Notes: generated from the sequence alone by a model not told the origin. Shown: positions 39,189-48,087, numbered from the stretch's first letter. The stretch: DNA of 57,455 nt from Methanoculleus sp. (GCA_011045995.1 DSBQ01000015.1:1-57455); one strand, 5' to 3'. Program-made: numbers and translations.

Positions 39189-39377
39189 TTACTGGAACGG
39201 ATTGAGATCATCGATAATCTCTTTGTGTGCTAGCAGCATACGCCTGCAGCAGTAGCGCGAAAGTCCGAGGTCGTCGAGGATCTCTTTGGGATCCTCGCCT
39301 GCATCTCTCCTCTGCCTGAACTCTTCCCAGGAGGAGGAGATTACTTTCCCGCAAGTGAAACATCGGACTGGAATCAT
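39189..39377 (-). CDS. rpoN: RNA polymerase subunit N (Rpo10)
   Basis: A 62-residue zinc-bundle subunit homologous to Rpb10. The atypical zinc motif CFTCG near residue 6 and CC in [13 protein letters not shown] are both intact. The family start [13 protein letters not shown] is at ATG 39377. Downstream of uS9 with a 29-nt gap and upstream of tRNA-Pro. Confidence 0.97.
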   Translation of the reverse strand: MIPVRCFTCGKVISSSWEEFRQRRDAGEDPKEILDDLGLSRYCCRRMLLAHKEIIDDLNPFQ

Positions 39378-39406
39378 GTAAACGACTCTCTATATGTTCT
39401 TCCTAT

Positions 39407-39808
39407 CTAACGATAAGACTTTTGGAATTTCGCACGTGCACCACGACCATGCGGCTTCTTTGCTTCCTTCTGACGCGAGTCATTTACCAGGAGCGTACGG
39501 TCATATGCCAGATATGCATCCTTGATCTTCGGGTCATTGTGCCACTGTACAATTCCACGCGCAAGCGCGGTCCGCACTGCTTCTGCCTGGCCCATGAAAC
39601 CGCCGCCATTGACGTCGATATGAACATCAATACCATTGATTACATCGGGCATCAGGATGAGCGGTTCGGAGATTTTCATCCGGATCAGTTCGGTGCCGAA
39701 GATTTCCAGCGGAACTGAATTGATCCTGACGCGGCCCTTGCCTTCACTGAGCGTTGCACGCGCAATAGCAGTCTTCCTTTTGCCGCTTGTGTTAACTACT
39801 TTCGTCAT
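39407..39808 (-). CDS. rps9: Ribosomal protein uS9
   Basis: A small-subunit protein whose C-terminal basic tail reaches the P-site tRNA. N-terminal [23 protein letters not shown], central [20 protein letters not shown]-terminal [13 protein letters not shown]. 133 residues, archaeal size. In the uL13-uS9-RpoN order conserved in archaea. Confidence 0.97.
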   Translation of the reverse strand: MTKVVNTSGKRKTAIARATLSEGKGRVRINSVPLEIFGTELIRMKISEPLILMPDVINGIDVHIDVNGGGFMGQAEAVRTALARGIVQWHNDPKIKDAYLAYDRTLLVNDSRQKEAKKPHGRGARAKFQKSYR

Positions 39809-39823
39809 ATCTTCTCACCGCCA

Positions 39824-40246
39824 TTAAAACTTTGCTCCAAGCCGGGTGCTGACCTCGCCGAGCGTGATAAACTTTGGCGTGGAGAGGCCGTCGATGTGCG
39901 CCTGTTCGAGCACTTCACGTTCCGCGTCCTTAAACTCCATGGGAACGCCCACATAGACCTTCACATTCTTCAGGGCTTCGGAACCACGCTTGCGCTTGTA
40001 CGGGACCATTCCCCTGATAGTGCGCTTGAGGATGTGGTCAGGTCTGCGCGGGAAGAAGGGACCTCCTTCACGTGAACCACGCTTGCGTTTGTGATCATAA
40101 TCAGCGATGATGCTGGCCCGGCTGCCGGACACGACACAAAGTTCGGCGTTGACAATGGCAATCTCTTCACCTTCAAGCGTGCGTTTTGCAACAATGCTTG
40201 CAAGCCTGCCAAGGCGAAGACCTTCTGCGTCAATTACTGTCACCAT
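39824..40246 (-). CDS. rpl13: Ribosomal protein uL13
   Basis: A large-subunit protein. [19 protein letters not shown] at the N-terminus is the family signature, followed by [18 protein letters not shown]. 140 residues. ATG 40246 has GAGGTGAGAGGA upstream; an in-frame start at 40318 is unsupported. The gap to eL18 is 5 nt. Confidence 0.96.
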   Translation of the reverse strand: MVTVIDAEGLRLGRLASIVAKRTLEGEEIAIVNAELCVVSGSRASIIADYDHKRKRGSREGGPFFPRRPDHILKRTIRGMVPYKRKRGSEALKNVKVYVGVPMEFKDAEREVLEQAHIDGLSTPKFITLGEVSTRLGAKF

Positions 40247-40251
40247 TCCTC

Positions 40252-40617
40252 TCACCTCAGAATCCTTACCTGCGAACCCTTGGGGTTGTTTGCGACAAGC
40301 TCTTCGATTGTCATGCACGTACCATTCGCACCGGTGATCTTATCCACAGCAGCCGCACTGAAACTGAGTGCTGCAACAGAGACGCTCTGATCAATCTGCC
40401 CGCTGCCAAGCACTTTGCCGGGAACTATAATGACGTCCCCGTCGCGTGCATAGCGGTTGATCTTGCTGATATTTACTTCAGCATAATTATTGCTTGGCGC
40501 TTCCAGCCGTTTTGCAATCTCGCGCCAAACTCCGGCCCCGTTATTCCGGGAAGCCTCCTTGAGCACAAAGATGAGGGCAGAGTAGCGCGGGTTCGTCTTT
40601 GAACTAGATTTCATCAT
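40252..40617 (-). CDS. rpl18e: Ribosomal protein eL18
   Basis: An archaeal/eukaryotic-only large-subunit protein. Signatures: [25 protein letters not shown] and [17 protein letters not shown] 40617 has GGAGG 8 nt upstream; the earlier in-frame ATG at 40623 is too close to the SD. The start overlaps the rpoD stop by about 14 nt. 121 residues. Confidence 0.95.
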   Translation of the reverse strand: MMKSSSKTNPRYSALIFVLKEASRNNGAGVWREIAKRLEAPSNNYAEVNISKINRYARDGDVIIVPGKVLGSGQIDQSVSVAALSFSAAAVDKITGANGTCMTIEELVANNPKGSQVRILR

Positions 40618-41443
40618 TTCCATTTCCTCCAGAAATGTCGCTTAAAACATCCACCAGGCTTTCAGATTTTGACCGTATTTCCCGAAGCGCCCGCTCGACT
40701 ATCTCCTTTACCGAAAGAGAACCGTCGCTTTCCACGACGAAGATGAACCGGGTCGCGTCCTGAGTAATGTGTATTGCCGGTTCGTCCCAGGTTCCTTCCG
40801 ATTTACAGATCCTCTCACAGAGGCGACAGAGCGAACAGTCTTCGAGTTTTCCTTCGACGACCCGCACCGAGTCTTTCACCACTTCAAGAACACCACGCGG
40901 ACATTCATCGACGCACATCGCGCATCCGTCACATTTTTTATCAACGGTGATGATCGGGTATTCCTTATAGCCGCACGCCAGGGTCGGCTGCCATTTCGCA
41001 TGCGAGATTCCCTTTCCAAGGACAGCACGCGCCTCAAGAACAACCTTCTGCTCCTTTTCGAGCTTGACAAGGGGAATGTTGTCCACCACAGGGGCGGCCT
41101 GCGGATCCTGCGGAATGAGATCACTGGAATAGACCATTTTGGGCCCTTCCACGCTGAGCGTATAGATAGCTGTGCAACCGGAACATCCTTCGCCACCGCA
41201 GGAGCAGGTATCCCTCATGACATATTCGTCAAGATCCGTCCTGAGAGGAACCAGGCCAAGGCGGTGGGCCACTATTTCGTCAAAGAGTGCGCTGTTGTTG
41301 TCGTAGATGAATACATCATCTATGGCAAGCGTCGGGACTTCCCCGATCATTGTTCTCCTGAGGGTATTGGCAAATGCCGGGGTGGCCCCCCTGAGAACAA
41401 AGCGGGCGATGGTGTCATCAAGCCTGCTGAATGAAATCTGCAT
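40604..41443 (-). CDS. rpoD: RNA polymerase subunit D (Rpo3) with ferredoxin-like domain
   Basis: The alpha/Rpb3 homologue that starts polymerase assembly with subunit L. The dimerisation fold is shown by FANTLRRTMIGEVPTLAID. Inserted is a ferredoxin domain with two complete [4Fe-4S] motifs: C171, C174, C177, C181 and C203, C206, C209, C213. A separate Cys-rich loop (C80, C82, C87, C90) may bind zinc. Clusters in Rpo3 of other archaea affect polymerase assembly, so this subunit may sense iron or oxygen. 279 residues, as expected for the Fe-S form. Separated from uS11 by 3 nt. Confidence 0.97.
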   Translation of the reverse strand: MQISFSRLDDTIARFVLRGATPAFANTLRRTMIGEVPTLAIDDVFIYDNNSALFDEIVAHRLGLVPLRTDLDEYVMRDTCSCGGEGCSGCTAIYTLSVEGPKMVYSSDLIPQDPQAAPVVDNIPLVKLEKEQKVVLEARAVLGKGISHAKWQPTLACGYKEYPIITVDKKCDGCAMCVDECPRGVLEVVKDSVRVVEGKLEDCSLCRLCERICKSEGTWDEPAIHITQDATRFIFVVESDGSLSVKEIVERALREIRSKSESLVDVLSDISGGNGNDEI

Positions 41444-41446
41444 TAA

Positions 41447-41842
41447 TCAGACTCTCCTGCCCCTTCTCCCACCTTTGGCACGAATGCTGTCGTGGGGTAC
41501 GGGTGTTACGTCTTCAATACGTCCGATACGCATACCTGCCCGGGCAAGTGCACGTATTGCTGCCTGCGCGCCGGGACCGGGGCTTCTCTGCTTCCCGCGT
41601 CCGGGGGCGCGAACCTTGACGTGCAGTCCGACAATGCCTTTTTCCATTGCCTGGTGTGCCACATTCGTTGCCATCTGCATTGCTGCATACGGTGAGCTTT
41701 CGTTTCTCGCCTGCTTTACGACCATTCCGCCGGAAGACTTGGTGACGGTCTCGGCACCGGATAGATCGGTTACGGTGATGACGGTATTGTTAAATGAAGC
41801 ATAGATGTGTGCTATCCCCCATTTTTCTCCCTTCTCAGCCAT
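41447..41842 (-). CDS. rps11: Ribosomal protein uS11
   Basis: A platform protein of the small subunit. N-terminal [23 protein letters not shown]-terminal [24 protein letters not shown]. 131 residues. The start overlaps the uS4 stop by 1 nt. Confidence 0.97.
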   Translation of the reverse strand: MAEKGEKWGIAHIYASFNNTVITVTDLSGAETVTKSSGGMVVKQARNESSPYAAMQMATNVAHQAMEKGIVGLHVKVRAPGRGKQRSPGPGAQAAIRALARAGMRIGRIEDVTPVPHDSIRAKGGRRGRRV

Positions 41843-42390
41843 TAACTGCGACCTCCTTTCATGATCCTCTCCCTTTCAGGGTGGATGTCGTTGGTAAGCG
41901 GAGACGGGCCATAATATCCAATCCGGGCCTCTTCATCCCGTTTCACACGATAGCCGGGGATGGTCAGTTTTCGTCCGGAAATGGCGATATGGCCATGAGT
42001 GATAAACTGGCGTGCCTGTTTCGGTGAACGGGCAAGACCCCTGCGGTAAACCAGTGTCTGGAGACGGCGATCGAGCTCGTTTTCGGTCTTGAGTGCGAGC
42101 ACATCACTGATGCCGGCATGTTCACCCAGAAGCCCGTACCGGTGAAGGTGGCCGAGCAGTTCATCCTGCTTTCTCACAATCAGTGCCTCATTGGTGGATG
42201 AAGACTTCAGAGCAAGAAGTTCACGGGCGAGACGACGGTATTTACGAAGCGTACTCTGTGCTTTCCAGAGTTCCCTCTTGTTTCTCAGACCAAATTCAAT
42301 AACAAGACGGGTCTCATCTTCAATACGGGACTTTTCGAAGCGGCGTTTCGGCGTTTCGTATGTCTTGTGGTTCTGTCCTGGATATCCCAT
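41842..42390 (-). CDS. rps4: Ribosomal protein uS4
   Basis: A 16S-binding assembly protein. N-terminal [19 protein letters not shown]; the S4 RNA-binding domain is near residues 105-160 ([21 protein letters not shown] then HGHIAISG). ATG 42390 is supported by GGTGG about 6 nt upstream; a GTG at 42399 is a weaker choice. 182 residues. Confidence 0.97.
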   Translation of the reverse strand: MGYPGQNHKTYETPKRRFEKSRIEDETRLVIEFGLRNKRELWKAQSTLRKYRRLARELLALKSSSTNEALIVRKQDELLGHLHRYGLLGEHAGISDVLALKTENELDRRLQTLVYRRGLARSPKQARQFITHGHIAISGRKLTIPGYRVKRDEEARIGYYGPSPLTNDIHPERERIMKGGRS

Positions 42391-42399
42391 GTACGCCAC

Positions 42400-42849
42400 C
42401 TAGGCTTTCTTTCTCCGCACACCGACGGTGGACCCGGTTCTTCCGGTCGACTTCGTGCGCTGTCCACGGACCTTCTGACCGGTCTCATGGCGAATTCCAC
42501 GATAGCTGCGGATCTTTCTCATCCGATTGATATCGTCCTCGATCGCCATACGCAGGTCAGTGCCGAGAAGCTGCTTCGCTTCACCGGTGTAGACATCCTT
42601 CTGGCGGTTCAGCATCCACGTCGGAACGTGGCTTGTATAATTCGCTACGATATCGCGAATCCGGTTGACGGGCTCTTCATCCAGAAGGCCAAGGGTTGCG
42701 CGCGGGTCGACATCAGCAAGCTGTGCGATGACCCTCGAGGTGTGCATCCCGATTCCCGGAAGTCCGGTCAGCGCAATCTGGACTGCTTTGGTCCCGTCAA
42801 GGTCCGTATTCTCGATACGAACGAAATAATTGATCTCCTGTTCTTCCAT
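42400..42849 (-). CDS. rps13: Ribosomal protein uS13
   Basis: A head protein of the small subunit. [25 protein letters not shown] at the N-terminus, C-terminal [23 protein letters not shown]. 149 residues, the archaeal length. First protein gene of the superoperon; GAGG lies 8 nt before ATG 42849. The tRNA-Ser gene ends 33 nt upstream. Confidence 0.97.
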   Translation of the reverse strand: MEEQEINYFVRIENTDLDGTKAVQIALTGLPGIGMHTSRVIAQLADVDPRATLGLLDEEPVNRIRDIVANYTSHVPTWMLNRQKDVYTGEAKQLLGTDLRMAIEDDINRMRKIRSYRGIRHETGQKVRGQRTKSTGRTGSTVGVRRKKA

Positions 42850-42882
42850 TCGGTTAGCCTCACAATGAGATCTACTCTAAAG

Positions 42883-42968
42883 CGTTGAGAGAGGGATTTG
42901 AACCCTCGAGTCCCGCAAGGGACACGGGGTTAGCAACCCCGCGCCATGCCAGGCTTGGCTATCTCAAC
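42883..42968 (-). tRNA. tRNA-Ser (anticodon GCT)
   Basis: A class II tRNA with a long variable arm. Acceptor GTTGAGA/TCTCAAC with discriminator G; D arm with TAGCCAAGCCTGGCA; anticodon stem GGGG/CCCC around loop TTGCTAA (anticodon GCT); variable arm GTCCC/GGGAC; T arm GAGGG/CCCTC with TTCAAAT. CCA not encoded, no intron. It is directly upstream of rps13 on the same strand and probably heads the same transcript. Confidence 0.95.
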
Positions 42969-43133
42969 AGAGATAATCTCGCATCGTTACGACACTCGCA
43001 ACACATTTCTGCGCTGCTGCATGAATGTTACCTTATCTTTTGTGCTGAGAATGATATTAAGGATTGTGGTTCTCCACAGCACTGGCCACGTTCATGCCCT
43101 GCATGATGCAAAAAAACAAAGATGGAGGAATAT

Positions 43134-43910
43134 TCAGAGGGCAACCAGAAGTGCCTGTTTGGTAATGATTCCGGCGACTTTGCCGTCCCTGGTCACAGGA
43201 ATCGAGCTGATGTTCTTATTGACGATAAGATCGATGAATGTTGAAACATCGGCTGAATACTCCAGCGAAAGCGCAGGCGATGTCATGATATCGCCGACCA
43301 GGATGGTCCTGATCTGGTTGTCCTGGTGCCTGTCCTCGACCCGTAACCTGAAGTCACGCATTGCCCGCGCGACATCGGTCTCGGTCACAATGCCGAGGAT
43401 CTCCCCTTCTTCCGTGACGATAAACTTCGTGGCTTCTTCGTCAATCATGCGCCTTCGTAAGTGGATGACGCGTTGTTCCGGCCCGATAACGGGGGCATTC
43501 TGGAGGAGATTGTACGTGGTCGTCTCCGGTTTCATAACTTTCAGGATGTCCGTTGCGTCGACTTTCCCGATAAGGCGGTGCTCCTCATCGAGAACCACCA
43601 CGACCTTATACTCCTGCAGGAGCGGAATGAGAATCTCGGCTTCTTCATCAGGATAGACCGAGGTGAAATCCTCGTCCGTTTTATTGGCCACGTGTATCTT
43701 TGTTGGTGACAGTGTTGACGTTTTCTTGCTCCCAAGCGTCTCTGCGATTGCCACACGTGAGATAGTCCCCATGACGCCGCCATTGTTGGTCACAATTAAC
43801 GGGTCAAGACCATCGGCAAGCATTTTATCCAATGCCTCCGTAATGGGCGCGGATTTCGCAATAGTAACTGGCTTGGACATAACGTCTTTTACAAATAGTT
43901 CGTCACTCAT
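43134..43910 (-). CDS. CBS-domain protein 1 (four CBS motifs)
   Basis: A 258-residue soluble protein made of two Bateman modules (four CBS domains): VKDVMSKPVTIAKSAPITEA at the N-terminus, then DPLIVTNNGGVMGTISR, HRLIGKVDATDIL, ATKFIVTEEGEILGIVTETDV, and SIPVTRDGKVAGIITKQALL at the end. CBS pairs bind adenosyl ligands (AMP, ATP, SAM). No effector domain. ATG 43910 has AGGA about 10 nt upstream; GTG 43919 is the alternative. First of four CBS genes on the minus strand, but downstream in transcription order and separated by 226 nt from the other three. Confidence 0.9.
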   Translation of the reverse strand: MSDELFVKDVMSKPVTIAKSAPITEALDKMLADGLDPLIVTNNGGVMGTISRVAIAETLGSKKTSTLSPTKIHVANKTDEDFTSVYPDEEAEILIPLLQEYKVVVVLDEEHRLIGKVDATDILKVMKPETTTYNLLQNAPVIGPEQRVIHLRRRMIDEEATKFIVTEEGEILGIVTETDVARAMRDFRLRVEDRHQDNQIRTILVGDIMTSPALSLEYSADVSTFIDLIVNKNISSIPVTRDGKVAGIITKQALLVAL

Positions 43911-44136
43911 TTTTGCCACTTCCTGGGTTATTCTACACTTTTGGCCTCAATGGCAGCGTATACTGCCAGAAAGGCGATATCCTTTCGGCGTTGCTTCAGG
44001 CACCGTCCATGTCCCACAGCGGGACAGTGCCGGACAAATTACGCAAATTCATACTACCTTCCGGCATTTGTACATTTTGGTACTATCATGACCGGAGAGG
44101 GAGGGTCCTCCCGGTCACATCTGCACACCCGCGGCC

Positions 44137-45081
44137 CTACATCTCCCGATTGAGCGCCCGGACCATGTCAAATTCGGTGACTATGCCAACAAGACGGCTG
44201 TCCTCGATCACCGGGAATGCCCCGATGCCGCGTGAGATCATCATTCGCGCCGTCTCCCCGATATTGGTATCCGGTGTTGTCGTATACAGCTCCCCGCTGA
44301 TAAGTTCACGAATCGGAAGCTGCATGATCTCTTCGGCATTTCCGGTCTCCATACCCGAAAAGGCGTCGCCATCACCCAGAAACCTCATGACATCCATCGC
44401 CGTTACAATGCCGAACAACACTTCCCCGCTGACAACCGGCAGGCGCCTGATTTTTCGTTTCACCATCTCGCGGGTGACATCGGATATCTTCGCGTCGGGC
44501 GATGTCACATACGGGGAGACCGTCATCACCTCCTCAACCGTAAGACTGCTCCTGTAGGCGGACAGGACATTGAGGGCATCGCGCTCGGTAAAGATGCCGC
44601 ACAGAACCATCTCCTTGTCCACAATGGGCAGGCCTCCATACCCGGTCCTGAGAATGCATTCGACGGCATCGCTGAGATCGGCCGAGGGAGACAGTGTCGT
44701 AACCGCAGTCGACATAATCTTGCGGACCGGTTCATTGACGGCGGCAATAAGATTGCCATGATGCCGCCCCCGGACCAGGTTATACTTCTGTCCGCCGCCC
44801 ATGAAATCGATGATATCCCCTGCCGTTACCAGCCCCTTGAGCTGCTGGGTGCCGGGATCGGTCACCGGAAGCCGCCGGAAGCCGCGATGCACCATCTCTT
44901 CTGCAGACCCGATGATGCTCATGGTCGAAGGAACGGTATAGACATCCTTCGTTCCCAGGGAGAGAAGCTCGTTGTGCCTCCCTGACCGGTGAGACGCCAG
45001 TTCCACCGCACCTCCCGGATTTTTCCCTGGACTCAGTATCCGCTTGTCATTCACCCTGTTCTGTTTATTATTCCTGTTCAT
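44137..45081 (-). CDS. CBS-domain protein 2 (four CBS motifs)
   Basis: 314 residues; the N-terminal 40 are basic and likely disordered. CBS units follow: VYTVPSTMSIIGSAEEM with GFRRLPVTDPGT, then VRKIMSTAVTTLSPSADLSDA with YGGLPIVDKEMVLCGIFTERD, then VEEVMTVSPYVTSPDAKISD with KIRRLPVVSGEVLFGIVTAMD, then ELISGELYTTTPDTNIGE with IGAFPVIEDSRLVGIVTEFD. Ligand unknown. The ATG overlaps the stop of the upstream CBS gene (ATGA), and GGTGA serves as SD. Last gene of the CBS trio transcript. Confidence 0.9.
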   Translation of the reverse strand: MNRNNKQNRVNDKRILSPGKNPGGAVELASHRSGRHNELLSLGTKDVYTVPSTMSIIGSAEEMVHRGFRRLPVTDPGTQQLKGLVTAGDIIDFMGGGQKYNLVRGRHHGNLIAAVNEPVRKIMSTAVTTLSPSADLSDAVECILRTGYGGLPIVDKEMVLCGIFTERDALNVLSAYRSSLTVEEVMTVSPYVTSPDAKISDVTREMVKRKIRRLPVVSGEVLFGIVTAMDVMRFLGDGDAFSGMETGNAEEIMQLPIRELISGELYTTTPDTNIGETARMMISRGIGAFPVIEDSRLVGIVTEFDMVRALNREM

Positions 45082-45851
45082 TCATCTTCACCCGGTAAGT
45101 AGAGAGCACGCAGGACGTCCTGTCTTGAGAGTATGCCGATTACGCTTCCATCGGGTTCGATCACCGGAAGGCGGCCGATATCATGTTTTATCATCGCCCT
45201 GGCAGCATCAGCGACCGTATCCCCCCTGAACCCAATGATGGGGGGCGTGACCATGATCAACTGCACCGGTGTCTTATGCCTGGCAAGGATGGAATTTCTC
45301 AGATGCCCCTGTAACAGTTCACGGCGTGAGACGATGCCGACGATCTCATTTCCTTCTCCTCTGACAACCGGCAGGGCATCATACCCGCTCTCCGTTATCA
45401 TTGCATACACCCGGTACAGGTATTCATCCTCCCGGCAGGTAACGACCCGTCTGGTCATATAGTCCTCAATCAGCCCGGAGGGGTTCTGGCGGGTGATTGC
45501 CACCGGAAAGAGATCCGAGAGGCGGATCACGCCACGTAACTCACCGGTTTTCCGGATGACGCCGGCACTGTCCGTCCGGGCATCCCTTATCACCCTCAGC
45601 GTCTCTTCAACCGATGTATCCTCGTACACCGCGGGGGCCTCCCTCATCAGTGAAGAAAGAGTGAGATTTGACCTCGTGTCGGTCACCATAAGGACATCCG
45701 AGATGTCAATGATGCCGACAAGACGCCCTCCGGCATCCTGAATATATAATTCCCTGAAGTCGTCATCACGGAGAAGCTGCCGCGCCTTTGTGATCGGGTC
45801 ATCGGATTTCAGGAGGGGTAATGTCTGCATCAGGTCTGAAACGACCTTCAT
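45078..45851 (-). CDS. CBS-domain protein 3 (four CBS motifs)
   Basis: 257 residues: VVSDLMQTLPLLKSDDPITKA, LVGIIDISDVL, SLMREAPAVYEDTSVEETLR, LRGVIRLSDLF, IEDYMTRRVVTCREDEYLYR with YDALPVVRGEGNEIVGIVSRRE, and a fourth unit ending DIGRLPVIEPDGSVIGILSRQDVLRALYLPG. Start ATG 45851 overlaps the previous stop (45848) by 4 nt and has GGAGG upstream. No effector domain. Confidence 0.9.
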   Translation of the reverse strand: MKVVSDLMQTLPLLKSDDPITKARQLLRDDDFRELYIQDAGGRLVGIIDISDVLMVTDTRSNLTLSSLMREAPAVYEDTSVEETLRVIRDARTDSAGVIRKTGELRGVIRLSDLFPVAITRQNPSGLIEDYMTRRVVTCREDEYLYRVYAMITESGYDALPVVRGEGNEIVGIVSRRELLQGHLRNSILARHKTPVQLIMVTPPIIGFRGDTVADAARAMIKHDIGRLPVIEPDGSVIGILSRQDVLRALYLPGEDE

Positions 45852-46423
45852 AGGGGCTCTTCCTCCGCCCGGCACCCCCCGCACAGCATCCTGCCGTCCA
45901 CGGACCTGAGGTCGTCCGACATGCATTCACATTCATCGCATATGCCGGTGATGATGTCGTCATAACGGTTGATCTCTATAAGATTTGACATAATCTCGTT
46001 CATCTCTTGGGAAACGGCAAGAATATCGCGGACCGTCACGATGCCGGTGACAAATCCGTTCTCGACAATCGGTACGCGCCGCACCTTGTGCTTCACCATG
46101 ATGTCGACAACATCCCCGACCGTCCTGTCCGCATCGGCGGTAATAAGGGGGGTACTCATCACCTCACGAACCAGCACCTCCCCGGGTTTTCTGTCTTTTG
46201 CGACGACCTTGCAGTTAATATCCTGCTCGGTGATGATACCGGCCGGTTTGCTGTTATGGAGGGCGATACAGCTCCCGACCTCCTCCTGACACATTTTTTG
46301 GGCTGCCAGCGCAACGGTCGCATCGACAGGGATGGTCGCAGGCCTGAACTTCATTACTTCCCGGATGGGAATACGTGTCTCAAAACGCATTGCGTTCACA
46401 TTGTTGTCGCTCACACAGATCAC
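45848..46423 (-). CDS. CBS-domain protein 4 with C-terminal zinc ribbon
   Basis: A CBS pair (IREVMKFRPATIPVDATVALA with GSCIALHNSKPAGIITEQDI; VREVMSTPLITADADRTVGDV with VRRVPIVENGFVTGIVTVRDIL) followed by a helical linker and four Cys (CDEC... CGGC) forming a zinc ribbon. 191 residues from GTG 46423 (GGTGG 7 nt upstream), or 180 from ATG 46390. First gene of the CBS trio transcript. CBS-zinc-ribbon fusions occur in methanogens and may bind nucleic acid. Confidence 0.88.
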   Translation of the reverse strand: MICVSDNNVNAMRFETRIPIREVMKFRPATIPVDATVALAAQKMCQEEVGSCIALHNSKPAGIITEQDINCKVVAKDRKPGEVLVREVMSTPLITADADRTVGDVVDIMVKHKVRRVPIVENGFVTGIVTVRDILAVSQEMNEIMSNLIEINRYDDIITGICDECECMSDDLRSVDGRMLCGGCRAEEEPL

Positions 46424-46543
46424 CAGATATCCACCAATTTCAAGGGAAATCGAGATCGTTTGGATACAAATGGGGTATTATGCAGAGCATCTATAAAATA
46501 ATACTGAAGGTGTACCTGACCGCGGAAATCCTTGAAAATCGGA

Positions 46544-46551
46544 TTATAAAG
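46544..46551 (+). promoter_or_regulatory. TATA box of the GTPase cassette
   Basis: TTATAAAG, 62-69 nt before the GTPase ATG; the predicted start near 46573 leaves a leader with the AGGAGG SD (46602-46607). Confidence 0.5.
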
Positions 46552-46612
46552 GTATATTAGATAGGAATGAGATACCACTAATCACGATACATCTGTCTTT
46601 CAGGAGGAGTTC

Positions 46613-47254
46613 ATGAATCTCTTTATACGGACCAAAAAACGATTATCCAGGTTCTTAAGTGCCTTTTTAAAGAAGCGCCAGTCGAGAATTGGCATCTACG
46701 GCCCGCCGAACGCAGGCAAGACCACGCTCTCCAACCGGATCGTACGCGACTGGACCGGCGATGCCCTTGGCCCGGTGAGTGAAATCCCCCACGAAACGCG
46801 ACGTGCACGCCGGAAAGAAGGCATCACCATTTCAAACCAGAACGGTAATTCACTCACCCTCGATATTGTGGATACGCCCGGGGTAACGACAAAGATCGAC
46901 TACCAGGAATTTGTTGAATACGGCATTGAGAAAGAAGAGGCAATAAAACGTGCCCGGGAGGCAACCGAAGGCGTGGCCGAGGCAATGCACTGGCTCAGGG
47001 AGGACATCGACGGCGTTATCTACATGCTCGATGCAACGCTCGATCCCTTCACCCAGGTCAATATCATGCTCGTGGGTATTATCGAAAGCAGAGATCTGCC
47101 GGTCCTTATTGTCGCCAACAAGATCGATCTGCCTGACGCGGCACCCCAGCGCATCATGAAGGCCTTCCCGCAACACCCGGTCATTGCTATCTCCGGTCTT
47201 GAAGGTGACAACATGGAAGAGCTCTACGAGCATATGCTCAAGGTCTTCGGGTGA
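46613..47254 (+). CDS. arvA: Era-like small GTPase, ArvA/OapA type
   Basis: 213-residue GTPase. G1 is GPPNAGKTTLSNR (about residues 29-41), G3 is DTPGV, G4 is NKID and G5 lies near ISGLEG. The N-terminal 22 residues are basic and amphipathic. With the next two genes it matches the archaeal vesiculation cassette (small GTPase, DUF2073, zinc ribbon) that drives extracellular vesicle formation in Haloferax. The name is by synteny and fold; conservation of the role in methanogens is inference. AGGAGG SD 5 nt upstream. Confidence 0.85.
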   Translation: MNLFIRTKKRLSRFLSAFLKKRQSRIGIYGPPNAGKTTLSNRIVRDWTGDALGPVSEIPHETRRARRKEGITISNQNGNSLTLDIVDTPGVTTKIDYQEFVEYGIEKEEAIKRAREATEGVAEAMHWLREDIDGVIYMLDATLDPFTQVNIMLVGIIESRDLPVLIVANKIDLPDAAPQRIMKAFPQHPVIAISGLEGDNMEELYEHMLKVFG

Positions 47255-47258
47255 GACA

Positions 47259-47630
47259 ATGATTCAGGGAGTGCAAATTGATCTGATTTCGGCTGAACGG
47301 CTGGACAGGATGACCTCGATGGAAAAGATACGGCTCATTCTCGATGATGTCATGGAGGGTAACATCGTTGTTCTGGAGAAAGGCCTCTCCCCCGAGGAGC
47401 AGAGCAGGCTTATCGAGATGACCATGATGGAGATCTCACCGGACGGGTTCTCCGGCATTGAGATGGAGACCTATAGCGCACGGGAAGGGCAGTCCTCTCC
47501 CGGATTTTTTGGTAAGCTCCTGGGAAAGAAAGGGCCGGGCGCCCGTATGACCGTGATCGGCCCTGCCAACCAGATGAAAACCATTAAGAAGGACAAAGAC
47601 CTCATCAGTGCCTGGGTCTCGTCAAGGTGA
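47259..47630 (+). CDS. arvB: DUF2073 protein, ArvB/OapB-like
   Basis: A 123-residue protein of DUF2073. The N-terminal GVQIDLISAERLDRMTSMEKI and the GNIVVLEKGLSPEEQSRLIE block are recognisable; the C-terminal half has SPGFFGKLLGKKGPGARMTVIGPANQM. No catalytic motif. It starts 4 nt after the GTPase stop and ends 8 nt before the zinc-ribbon gene, so all three are co-transcribed. Confidence 0.85.
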   Translation: MIQGVQIDLISAERLDRMTSMEKIRLILDDVMEGNIVVLEKGLSPEEQSRLIEMTMMEISPDGFSGIEMETYSAREGQSSPGFFGKLLGKKGPGARMTVIGPANQMKTIKKDKDLISAWVSSR

Positions 47631-47638
47631 GGAGGTAA

Positions 47639-48067
47639 ATGCCGCACAAATGCACACAATGCGGACGGGAATTTACGGACGGTTCCACCGTCATTCTCAA
47701 GGGATGCCCAAGTTGCGGGGGGAAGAAATTCCTCTACGTCAAGGTTCAGGATATCCACAAGGATGTACTGGAAGAGAAGACGATTGGCCAGATTGCCGAG
47801 GAGACCAAACAGCAGTTTCTGGAGATCAGGGAAGAAAAATCCCGGAATGGTTCCGGCAAGGAGCAGCCACGGCCCCGGAGCATCGAGATGTATGACAGGA
47901 TTGAGAGTATAACCGTGCTCAATCCCGGCACTTATGAACTCAATATCGAAAAACTTGCCGAATCCGATGAACTTGTCGTTCGCATGGGTTCCGATGACAA
48001 ATACCTGGTTGACATCCATTCGATGGGGATGTCGGGGAAGAAGAAGAAAGACCGTTCAAGGAAATAA
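47639..48067 (+). CDS. arvC: Zinc-ribbon protein, ArvC/OapC-like
   Basis: A 142-residue protein. The N-terminal zinc ribbon has CTQCG (residues 5-9) and CPSCGGKKF (22-30), then a disordered Ser/Arg-rich stretch, then a repeat-like beta part (RIESITVLNPGTYELNIEKL, DKYLVDIHSM) and a basic tail. GGAGG SD before ATG 47639. Third gene of the cassette. A poly-T terminator follows. Confidence 0.85.
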   Translation: MPHKCTQCGREFTDGSTVILKGCPSCGGKKFLYVKVQDIHKDVLEEKTIGQIAEETKQQFLEIREEKSRNGSGKEQPRPRSIEMYDRIESITVLNPGTYELNIEKLAESDELVVRMGSDDKYLVDIHSMGMSGKKKKDRSRK

Positions 48068-48069
48068 TA

Positions 48070-48087
48070 TTTTTTTTCATTTTTTTT
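48070..48087 (+). terminator. Poly-T terminator of the GTPase cassette
   Basis: Two runs of eight T separated by two bases, immediately past the zinc-ribbon stop codon. Confidence 0.6.
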
